64,000 nucleotides of DNA from Bolinopsis microptera (lineage: Eukaryota; Ctenophora; Tentaculata; Lobata; Bolinopsidae), in assembly GCF_026151205.1 (NCBI RefSeq), contig NC_087073.1, positions 5,105,001 to 5,169,000 on the forward strand, given 5' to 3'. Of this stretch, positions 45,607-64,000 are shown piece after piece (position 1 is the stretch's first letter; each line of letters begins with the position of its first letter). Below the pieces are notes generated by a model. It had not been told where the DNA came from. It ran no database searches and was given only the letters and a program-made list of their open reading frames with translations. Both the position numbers and the translations under genes were made by a program.

Positions 45607-46237
45607 AAAATGTTTATTGTATCGATAAAACATGGATTTTAAGGCATAAGGAAGCATTATTGAGTTCTGAAACCAAGTTTAATCGATTTCTCGTGCAATT
45701 TTAGGTCAGGAGTGGTCATCAAAATAAATTTTGAACAAATTCGATATTTTGGTAAATTTCTAGCTTTCTGTCAGAAAATAAATTATATAGGGGAATTATT
45801 CAAACAATATACACATAATATAGCGAATTGTCAGAAAATAAATCTTCGTTCTATTAGGGGTAATTGGATGTAACTACAGTACAGCTGTACTTACACCCAC
45901 TTTCACATGCATGCAAGCTCACCTGGTCCAAAGAGCGGGAAACGGAGAACGAGCTCTGGTGACGTCATAGTCACGTGACCTCAGGCTCATAATCACGTGA
46001 CCTCAGACCCAATCAATTGGGTTCTGGCCTGTTCAGCCCCCTGTCACCCGATCTTGAGGTGACGTACGACAACTCGTTAACCCAATCGATGTCTGGAAGG
46101 CTGCAGATTTTCACATGCCAAACTCACAACGGTTTTTCGGAGTTGTGCGAGATGACGACACATAGAGGCCGCAGAATTATGAGGACTACCAGATCCTGGT
46201 GGAACCTAAGCGATCCATGATATCACGACAGGCCCTA
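45607..46237. repeat. Right terminal inverted repeat
   Basis: Reverse complement of 39838-40408, with an extra segment near 45785-45845. 'tgtcagaaaataaa' is present on both sides of that segment, like a 14-bp target duplication. Confidence 0.88.
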
Positions 46238-46246
46238 TACTCGTAG

Positions 46247-46800
46247 TGATGTATGATTTCTTTGTATCACTATAGTGGAGTTTGTATCACTATAGTGGAG
46301 TTTCTACGATACAGGGGGAGCCGCGCACTCGTGCACGGCGGGTCATACAACGTATGACAATGATTTCTAGAAACTTTAAATTAAATTTGGCGCTCACAGG
46401 TCCTCATGATCATGTGATCGCCGCATGAGGTTCTGTAAATGCGCAGGGCACCTTCAAGCTTAAATTGTTCACCTTACTGAGGCAGTCAACCAACGCGCGG
46501 CCTAATTTTTATGTTTTATGATATGATATGTTTTGATTTATATTAATAAATACCAAAATTTAAATTTGTTTTCCTAAAAAATTTGTTTTCCTCTAAAAAA
46601 GGATCCCCAACAGTTGTAATCAACTTCAATCGATGTATTTTCGGACGCTGATTCCGAATCACCCCCATGATATTTGTATCACGCGGTGACCCCCACTGTC
46701 GCTTCACTATAGTGTATCGACACTGTATCGTCTTCGACGATACAGGGGGAGCCGCGCACTTCGTGCGCGGCGGGTCATACAACGTATGATAACATGATAT
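46247..46800. repeat. Two direct copies of a double-hairpin motif
   Basis: 46306-46357 and 46737-46789 share 'acgatacagggggagcc', a GC stem (GCCGCGCAC-TTC-GTGCGCGGC in copy 2) and TCATAC-AAC-GTATGA. Both are preceded by CACTATAGTG. No coding potential. Confidence 0.7.
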
Positions 46801-48900
46801 AAGGGTAAAATGCTCCCCTGACGAGATATTGGCGATAAACTGTCTCGATCACGTAATGTGACCGTTTAAGCTAAGGAACTTAGTTTAATTTATCGTTAGG
46901 CTCAGGGTTTCAGCAAATGCTTTTGCTAAGGGTTGGGTTAGGGTTAGGGTTGGAATCAAATTAGAGGGTTCGGTTTTCGAATAGTCGTTCAGGACCAGCT
47001 AGAGAACGAATTGAAAAAGTAACATGACAGTCGAGTGTAGAGTGATTAATCATCATGCACTATTCTCCGCTAAATTAATAAGCTAGCTTCCGCTGGCTTT
47101 TGTATAACTTAAATCGGGCAATACGGACCACCTGTGTAACAGGTGATATCCACACAATAATTGCAAATTATTTGAAACTGTTTAACGGTTGATACTCGTA
47201 AAATATTTGTCCAACTCGGAGCGCGTCCTTTGCTCTATCCAGATCGCCCTTGCGCTTGCAGTAGCGCGCGCACGCCTCTTGACTTGTAAAACAAGCGCGC
47301 AATCAGCGGCGCGAAAGCACATGTGACATGGTTAGGTGAGCGCGTCCTGGTAGGTTATAAACCTACAACAATTAGTTGTAATATTGTGATCATGTTATTA
47401 AATTAAAAACACAAAAATCTGAAACTACTGATAATGCATATATAGTAAGTGAAGTAAAATAAAGTAAGGTAAAATTTATAACATCACATGCATCACGCAC
47501 AGATGTTTACAAAATATCATCGCACTATATATGTAAAAACTATATAACAAATATTTCCCCATCATCATTAATTATTTATTAAATGCCATATTTTAAAAAC
47601 GTTTATCAAAACATTATCCTATTTTAATAAAATTAAAAATTATTTAATTTCGTCAAATTTTTTTTTTTTCAGATATTGCTTAATGGAATGATTATTTTCA
47701 TAATGTGCATTTTAAATATTTAATATGCATTCTCTGCTTCTTTTTGTTCCCCAGTGCAGCGAAATAAATTTGTTACGTTTAGCGGTATACACTACAGTGT
47801 ATAATAGTTAAAATTGAGGCGTGCCGCGCGTAATTTTGCCATCTTTCGAAAAACTATTAAAATCGAGCGCTACAGTACAGTTTTAACATTTTTAGTGTAA
47901 TACCATTATACTATTAGTAATATTGTTTGTCTATAAGTGTCTGTGGTCCTTGTTTTATATTCAAATCAAATTCGGCTTCTTACGATGTAACCATTATATT
48001 TTATACTTGGAGCCACTAGGCCAAGGGTAATTTTTGATTGTTGACAACAGTGATTTCTCTCCGTGGAGACAGAGGTGCGAGAAAAAATATTGTTGATATA
48101 AACAGTCTAGATCTTAACTTGGAGCCACAAGGCCAAGGGTAATTTTTAATTGTTAAGGGAATTTTTCTGAATTCTTAAAGGGTTGATTTTATATAGGGTC
48201 ATTGCTATATTATGTGTATATTGTTTGAATAATTTTATTAATTTTTGATTGTTTAGGAAACTTTTTTAATTCTTAAAGGGTAGATTTTATATAGGGTCAT
48301 TGCTATATTATGTGTATATTGTTTGAATAATTTTTTTAATATTTTATACTTAAGCTGTTAGAGTAACAGAGTTGCTATATTCACGTTCATGAGAACAGAT
48401 TAAAATTCAAAAGCCAGCCGGATAATTGATTTCAATAAATTCTCACAATTATTTTATTTAGCCTGATATGAATACTGTGCAATAGCAATTGCCGTTCACT
48501 TCTAATACAGTAGGGATGAGTAACTGGAATACGATTTGTTCCTTTTTTGTCTACTCTTCCTGTCGTAATTCGTACAATTTCTGCCACTCTAGAAATAGTT
48601 GTCCTCATTAATTTGTTTGAGCTAAATGAGTCATTTCTTCTTATTATACTCTGGTTGTATCAGGCGTGATTGAAATCGTAATTGAATTTTAAAATGTTCA
48701 GAGTTTTCATTCAAATTAGTTCTTAAAATACTAATGTATGGATTAAAATAATATTTTTGATATTTTTGTGCGGTGGTTCGTGTAAGGGAACTTGTTCTGA
48801 TTGTGTAATACGAATTCTCCATAGTCCTTCTCCCTTAGTTCTTGACACATTTCATTAAGATGACTGTCTGTTTTACTACTCTTTATAATAACATAAACCC
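46801..48900. other. Gene-free region with repeats
   Basis: It holds a short telomere-like run (GGGTTAGGGTTAGGGTT near 46936). 'ggagccactaggccaaggg' near 48010 recurs near 48122. 'attatgtgtatattgtttga' occurs near 48212 and 48308. AT-rich with GC-rich islands at 47220-47340. No gene recognised. Confidence 0.6.
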
Positions 48901-48922
48901 GCCACTCAAAGGGTTTATATAA

Positions 48923-49029
48923 CAGATCATCCCGCGCTAGCAGGATGATCTGATAAACACATACGAGTGCGCGCAGCGCACGAGTTTTGTGTTAATATGT
49001 AATCCCGAAGCGCCAGCTGAGGGATTACA
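48923..49029. other. Three consecutive perfect hairpins
   Basis: Stems are CAGATCATCC/GGATGATCTG (48923-48952), GTGCGC/GCGCAC (48967-48981) and TGTAATCCC/GGGATTACA (48998-49029). The function is unknown; they may be structured ends of a mobile element. Confidence 0.6.
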
Positions 49030-50575
49030 TTTATTTAGCCCTGAGCGTGAAGTGTTTATGGATTATAATTATCTCCGGCGATTTCGACAAGGGATTTATA
49101 CTTTAGAAGAGAGTGATAAAATAGTTTTTATTTCTGAATGTCAAACCGATCTGTCATAGTGGAGCAATAGCTTGAACGTTAGCAGGAACAAGAGCTGGAA
49201 GGAGAGCAAGCAAAACAATACTATTTTTAGGGCACGGACAATGGTAGCTGGCTAGTCGCCAACTTCTCACGCCACGCGTTGGAGAAATTCCAAGAATTAG
49301 CTGCTTTGGCAACGTTCCCAGGAATTTGCGTGTAAAAGAAGTGGACGGTTACGATGTTTCATATCACATGGTGCGCTTTCGTGTCACGTGGTATAGACTC
49401 GGCGTATGCTATTGGTGGCACGTGGTACGCACGTGACGCGCCCACGTGATCGCGCGTCTAACTGTTCTACTATTATCGAGTTCTAATCAGCAGTATCATT
49501 GATTATTTTAAGTCGGAGAATTGAATGATAAACATCAGTTACGACTAAAAAGCGGGCCGGGTTTGTACAAATTTCCGGGGCGGGATGATATTACCTTGAG
49601 ATGTTTATCTAACAGCGGGCCGGGCTGAGTGATAATATGATCCCGCGTCGAAATCCCGGAGATATTCATAATGCATTGTGGCGTATATTGGTCTGAAGCA
49701 CGGCAATGAACTCCTTTATTATAATCCAAATTATCAGCCAAGTGAAGGATGTGCAATCTGTAGTTCCATTTATGTTCCGTGCATGAAGTTTAGGTGGTAC
49801 AGCAAATTTTGTTTATGTCAATGGCCTGTAGTTGAAATGAAATGTCCTGTAGTTAAAATGACTGGAATTGTCTAATTTATTGTTCATAAATTGATTGTTC
49901 TATTTGTGACTTTGTGAGATTGTGTAACTAGTATAATAAATCAAGAGGCTTGCATATAATGAACATATTGACACGGGTGCAGAGTTGAGTCTGTACGGAA
50001 CCTAGTAGTTTCAGATCCTTGTTTAACTTGCCGTACAGCAAGGTCATCCACTACTTTAGCCCGGCGAGGCACATAACTCCCTCTACAACTCCATGACAAA
50101 TGTGAAAATAGTAAATTTTTACTTTCTTTATTGTTATTATTAGCTATTTTAGATTTAATAATAATTACCTTCTTTGTGTTTGAACATTCTTTTTAGTTTG
50201 ATAGTATTTTCAATATTTAGCATTAATTTCTCGATCTACAGTTTAGCAAACAGCTACAGAGTTCATACATAAATAGGTCATAGTTGTTTAATCCTTCATA
50301 ACCACCTCCCAACGCTTCTTATTGGTTGATGAGGAAGGTGGATTTTATTTATTGGTATAATGACCGAGACAAAACTTATACAGCAATCAAACAAAAACTC
50401 TGGTTTTATGGGGGCTGGATCATGGCAATTGATTTTATGATCATTTGTTAAATAGTGGGATATTTATTAGTTAATAACAAAAAATATAGGTCTTAGACAA
50501 AATCGTCCTCTTAAAGGTTTGCAATAATAATGTGTAATTCTATTACATACATGTTACATGTTACATGGTAAGGTC
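49030..50575. other. Gene-free region
   Basis: It contains several CACGTG sites (49376-49450) and GC-rich 'gcgggccggg' motifs repeated at about 49551 and 49614. Short open frames have no recognisable content. Confidence 0.5.
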
Positions 50576-50580
50576 TCCTC

Positions 50581-51160
50581 CTAGTCATTGGAGTGGCCTG
50601 CATCACACACATCGCGTTGGCGGCGTAACATATGTCTCTTCTGTTGTGTTGTTGTCGATGTTTTCAACACCTGTAAACTTAGCAGCATCTTCGAGTACGC
50701 AGGTCTTCCAGTTCTTACGGGGTACGGTCTACCCCTTGACCTCTTTCCATAATTTGGCTTCCAGTTCAAGAGAAACCTTGGTAGTCTAGAGTCTGGCATT
50801 CTAACTACATGTCCATACCAACGTAGCCTGGCAGCACTGATAAAAGTCTCAACTGACTTGATTCCAGCCCTCCTAAGAACTTCTTCGTTGGTCACATGAA
50901 AGAACCATTTAATCCTAAGGATCCCTCTCAAGGAGGTCTGATGGAAAACCTCGTTCAAGCGTTTCATCTGATTTTTGGTGGTGTTCCAGACTTCAGCTCC
51001 ATACAACAAGATGGTGACTGGTGAGGACAGCAGCCCTATAGATCCTGATCTTGGTTGGAGTCTTTATAGTTCTGCTATTCCAAATGTTCCAGAGCTGATG
51101 AAAGGCGCCATTAGCCTTCTGGATACGGACATCCATACGGACATAATGTGTAATTTTATT
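50581..51160 (-). pseudogene. LINE ORF2 3' fragment (RT C-terminal region)
   Basis: Reading the minus strand, ANGAFHQLWNIWNSRTIKTP leads into IRIYRAAVL, then after a one-base frame change LLYGAEVWNTTKNQMKRLNE, VTNEEVLRRAG, RLRWYGHVVRMP and KRSRGRP. This series is the standard C-terminal region of RTE-like LINEs. It is 5'-truncated and frame-shifted, so dead. It sits just upstream of UPF3 on the opposite strand. Confidence 0.85.
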
Positions 51161-51392
51161 ACTCACAATTACCCATTTCATTTCACACAAAATTATCAAT
51201 TTCAAACTTTTTCTCAGAGTGTTCATGGGATTGTTTTGAAACTTGGTAGGCTAAAACTGAACATTATTTACATAATTTCAGTGCAGAATTTTAACTGTGA
51301 CAGAAATTCATTGGGTATTTGTTAACATTATTTATCATATTTACTTGCTTATATAATATTTACTGACCGTTTTGCTCACCTAGGCTGTTGTC

Positions 51393-52835
51393 ATGGCAGT
51401 TGAAAAAAGTACGAAAGAAAGAACCAAAGTAGTCCTCAGACACATCCCTCCTGGATTTGATTCTGAAAGTTTGCTTGAACTATTGGTTGCAACTGTGGTT
51501 CCATTTCCTGAGCATGACTTTTACCACTTTGCCCCGGCTGATTACTCCCTGGCACCTTATCTCTCATGTCGGGCTTACTTCAACTTTCTTACTCCTGAGA
51601 GTGCTTTTTTGTTCAAGGATAGATTTGATGGCCAAAAATTCATTGACTGCAACAAAATTCAGTCTGTAGGAATTGTGGAATATGCACCTTTTCAAAGGAT
51701 ACCAAAGCGATTTAAAAAAGATGTCAGATCAGGCACTATTGATAAGGACCCTGAGTTCATGGAGTTCTTAAAAGAATTGAAGATTGAACCTGAGGCTCCC
51801 CCAAGCATTGAAACAATCATAGAAGAAATTGAAAAGCAGAGAGCTGATAGGGCTGAACGACAGAGCAGCACAGCATTATTGGAGTATATAAAAACTAGAC
51901 GTGAAGAGCGGGCCCTCTCACCTCATAGCAAACCTCAGTATGTTCGGAAAGAACGACCCACGAAGGTTGAAGACCGTGAGATACACCGACACAAAGGTGG
52001 TCGGCCTCGTGGACGTAGTAACAGTGAAGAGGATGGCTGCCAAGGCTATGACAATCGTGAAAGGCATAGAGCAGCAGAATTCAGATCAAGAAATAATGTA
52101 AAACCTGAACGCAATCCTAAATCAGATACCAAAGGAGGTAGACCTGAAAAAGCAATTTATGTTCCAGGCAAAAAGAAGTCAGACGAACCAGCTAAATACA
52201 TCCTATCATCTTCAACACGGGAGAAGAGTGATGTATCCAAAGCAAGCAGAGATGATGAAAGTGATAACAAACGCAATGAAGAAAGACAGAGTTACAGACG
52301 GGACCGGAATGATGCAGACAAGAAGGAACCCACTGCTGAGGCAGTTAACACATCCTCAGAACATGACAAGCGGGAAAGACGAGAAGTGGGTAGCAGTGAC
52401 AGGAGAGGACGGCGAGGAGATGATCAGCATGACCAGGATAGAAACCAGGATAGAAACGGTTACAGGAGAGGAGATGATAACAAGGAGTACCGAAGAGATG
52501 AGTACGATTCAAGAAACAAAAGAGGCAAGGATTACCGACGTGATAGTTATGATGACAGGGACAGAGATTATGATAGAGGAGATCGAGGAGATCGAGGAGA
52601 TCGAGATGATTACTTTGACCGTAAAGGGCGTGGTGGGTATCGTGGTGGATATAATAGAGGTTGGCGTGATGATAGAGGTGGTAGAGGCAGAGGCAGAAGC
52701 AGGGGCAGAGGTCGTGGATCTTCTCGAGGTCACAGTGATAGAGGTCACAGTGATAGAGGTCACAGTGACAGGGGTCACAGTGACAGGGGTCACAGTGACA
52801 GAGGCCACAGTGACAGGGGTCACAGTGACAGATGA
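51393..52835 (+). CDS. UPF3: UPF3, nonsense-mediated decay factor
   Basis: The single exon has 480 codons. The Smg4/UPF3 domain spans residues about 8-135: TKVVLRHIPPGF, FPEHDFYHFAPADYSLAPY, CRAYFNF, LFKDRFDGQKFID and VEYAPFQRIPKR, followed by GTIDKDPEFMEFLKEL. The domain binds UPF2 in the decay complex. Near residue 248, RPEKAIYVPGKKK matches the exon-junction-complex binding motif of UPF3B (pattern RPxxxxYxPG), so the EJC bridge is probably kept. A disordered Arg/Asp/Gly-rich tail of about 200 residues follows, ending in RGRGRSRGRGRG and about seven GHSDR repeats of 18 bp. The ATG is 9 nt after a splice acceptor 'ctcacctag'. Vertebrate genes have about 11 exons; none interrupt this one. ERK begins 406 bp downstream. 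Confidence 0.94.
   Translation: MAVEKSTKERTKVVLRHIPPGFDSESLLELLVATVVPFPEHDFYHFAPADYSLAPYLSCRAYFNFLTPESAFLFKDRFDGQKFIDCNKIQSVGIVEYAPFQRIPKRFKKDVRSGTIDKDPEFMEFLKELKIEPEAPPSIETIIEEIEKQRADRAERQSSTALLEYIKTRREERALSPHSKPQYVRKERPTKVEDREIHRHKGGRPRGRSNSEEDGCQGYDNRERHRAAEFRSRNNVKPERNPKSDTKGGRPEKAIYVPGKKKSDEPAKYILSSSTREKSDVSKASRDDESDNKRNEERQSYRRDRNDADKKEPTAEAVNTSSEHDKRERREVGSSDRRGRRGDDQHDQDRNQDRNGYRRGDDNKEYRRDEYDSRNKRGKDYRRDSYDDRDRDYDRGDRGDRGDRDDYFDRKGRGGYRGGYNRGWRDDRGGRGRGRSRGRGRGSSRGHSDRGHSDRGHSDRGHSDRGHSDRGHSDRGHSDR
52724..52832 (+). repeat. 18-bp coding tandem repeat at the UPF3 C-terminus
   Basis: About six to seven copies of 'ggtcacagtgacagg' plus three bases encode GHSDR units. All are in frame and end at the stop codon. 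Confidence 0.9.
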
Positions 52836-52990
52836 GAAGCATGAATAGGCGTCAGCCATGCAAAAAGCCAGCATCTCTTCTGTAAAGTAAAGTAATATGC
52901 TAGGGACATGAACAGATAATCTGAGGTGTTACCTATTTCCATAATTTCATTATCTTGGTTTAAAATGGAATGGTAGTATACTTGTTTTAA

Positions 52991-52996
52991 AATAAA
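52991..52996 (+). terminator. Poly(A) signal of UPF3
   Basis: AATAAA lies 156 bp after the UPF3 stop and about 240 bp before the ERK splice acceptor. Confidence 0.55.
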
Positions 52997-53241
52997 TTTG
53001 ATTGTTTAACTATTGACTGTTGTAATGTTTGGACGATTGAAATAGATAATATAACCGTGTTTATCAATCCCATGATCATCATATAATATGTTTATTGAAT
53101 TTCGTAATCTTACCTTTGATCAATTTAAAATTTCAATCTTGTTACTCCTTAAGAAGCTAACAACATCAACAATTACGATTTTATATACAGATCTGTCATC
53201 TGAGTTATTGTTTGCTTAATTTCTAACGTCTCTCAGTAGAG

Positions 53242-63123
<9,882 letters not shown>

Positions 63124-63299
63124 ACGCGGGAAGCAGATAGTAGAGATTTTAACCGGCGGCAGAACCTCGTGGTGGGCAGATAACTTATTATATCACGAAT
63201 ACAAAGTTGACAGACAGTTCACATTGTTCCTAGTATCAAGTAATCGTCGTCCACGGCTCTGCTCTATTTTTCATAAATATTTTGTTTTATTGTCATGAA

Positions 63300-63305
63300 A
63301 ATAAA
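63300..63305 (+). terminator. Poly(A) signal of ERK
   Basis: AATAAA lies 177 bp after the inferred ERK stop at 63123. Confidence 0.5.
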
Positions 63306-64000
63306 CTTATCTAAGGAATATACGGACGCATTGTTAGGTTCAATATTATTTGACACCTTGAACGGACGAATATTTAAATTGGTTGTTGGTGTGATATAAT
63401 CGGGGTGAAAAAGCCTATTTTGAATGAGAACCTTTCTTTTCTATATAACTATTAGGATTCTAATGATGATGATGTTTGTTAATTCAACGTGTCCCGGGGC
63501 GGGCATGAAATTTGTTTTTAAAGGAAGATCTTTGGCGGAAAGATCGCCATATTATTCGAATGTTAATTTTTCATGCATGTTTGATGACACGTTCATAGTG
63601 CAACATCCATTTTTACCGCACAATTACACACAGAGTTACACATTTAGATTTGAATTGCATACTTTATTTTTTATACGATTTCCTGAATAGAGAGCTGCAG
63701 CCATAATAATATTTTACTAACCTACGTAACCTGGTAATAATCCGCTTTAAAATGAGATTGATTTTAGAATAATCATTAATCTACCTAATATTTTCTTTTA
63801 ACCCAATCAAATATTCAAATTGCTGTGCTGACTTTGCAGATAAAATATGTTCAAATTTGTGTCTAGTAGATTGTATAGATAATTAAGATGTGTTGCTCAG
63901 TTGCTTGTTTCAGTCATATAAACATGGCCTAAAGCTCAAGCAATTCCAGATAGATTGGCTATTTCATTAGTTTAAACTATTATCATATATAAGTTAACGA
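63306..64000. other. Downstream flank of ERK
   Basis: AT-rich. A frame of 88 codons at 63424-63690 starts with a hydrophobic, Met-rich segment but has no recognisable domain or splice context. Nothing else is supported. Confidence 0.4.

Larger units (their letters stand above)
39829..46246. mobile_element. Mutator-like long-TIR element with 9-bp target duplication
   Basis: The termini are inverted copies (39838 onward: TAGGGCCTGTCGTGATATCA; the reverse complement ends at 46237). The directly flanking 9 bp, TACTCGTAG, is identical on both sides (39829-39837 and 46238-46246). Arms are about 571 bp (39838-40408) and 631 bp (45607-46237); the right arm carries an extra insertion of about 60 bp near 45785-45845. 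Long TIRs with a 9-bp target duplication are the hallmark of the Mutator (MULE) superfamily. No transposase is seen; the interior holds a foldback element and a LINE, so this copy must be mobilised in trans, if at all. Confidence 0.85.

Noticed and set aside
46930-46955. Telomere-like TTAGGG repeats
   Set aside because: Only about three units, degenerate at both sides. Too short to claim an interstitial telomere or chromosome fusion.
52159-52874. Overlapping open frames on both strands over UPF3
   Set aside because: They are shadows of the Arg/Asp/Gly-rich UPF3 tail and its 18-bp repeat; only the UPF3 frame shows family conservation.
63424-63690. 88-codon ORF with hydrophobic start
   Set aside because: AT-rich, no domain, no splice or poly(A) context. 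It could be chance.

Overview
The window is nuclear DNA from an animal. Six protein genes are clear orthologues of metazoan genes, introns are GT-AG, and the non-coding half is full of LINEs, an LTR element, DNA-transposon-like elements and satellites. The phylum cannot be fixed by eye. Genes lost in many ecdysozoans (OSCP1, WDR27, TBCK), AT-rich introns and hints of spliced-leader trans-splicing would suit a hydrozoan, ctenophore or lophotrochozoan-like animal, but that is inference only.

Layout. 1-2170: two tandem-repeat arrays. 2656-5031 (+): WDR27, a single-exon WD40 gene. 5717-22229 (+): OSCP1 in seven exons, all separated by phase-0 introns. Its fifth intron holds a 5'-truncated LINE (8144-9930) and an antisense broken GPCR gene (10165-11191). 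Its sixth holds a 9.6 kb LTR element (12524-22101) with gag and protease but no visible RT or integrase. 23104-30447 (-): TBCK in about 14 exons (pseudokinase, TBC, rhodanese), tail to tail with OSCP1. 32032-33825 (-): single-exon PICALM/AP180, with a 611-bp tandem duplication of its 3' end. 34600-38640: degenerate and nested LINE pieces. 39838-46237: a 6.4 kb long-inverted-repeat element bounded by a 9-bp target duplication (Mutator-like), filled with a foldback element and a two-ORF CR1/L2-like LINE. 46250-51150: gene-free repeats and a LINE fragment. 51393-52835 (+): single-exon UPF3. 53242-63123 (+): ERK-type MAP kinase in 11 exons, with a 369-bp MITE, microsatellites and a 30-bp minisatellite in its introns.

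How it may work together. No pathway cluster is evident. The most interesting thread is RNA processing. Five of six gene starts have a splice acceptor 4-13 nt upstream of the ATG, although three of those genes have no coding introns. In addition, a 34-nt sequence ending in TTTGAG sits just upstream of ORF starts in unrelated retroelements and close to the 5' terminus of the LINE. Together these suggest spliced-leader trans-splicing and a candidate leader sequence. UPF3 and ERK lie 406 bp apart on one strand and could be co-transcribed. ERK also carries a duplicated exon start whose upstream copy would give a premature stop inside the kinase activation region.
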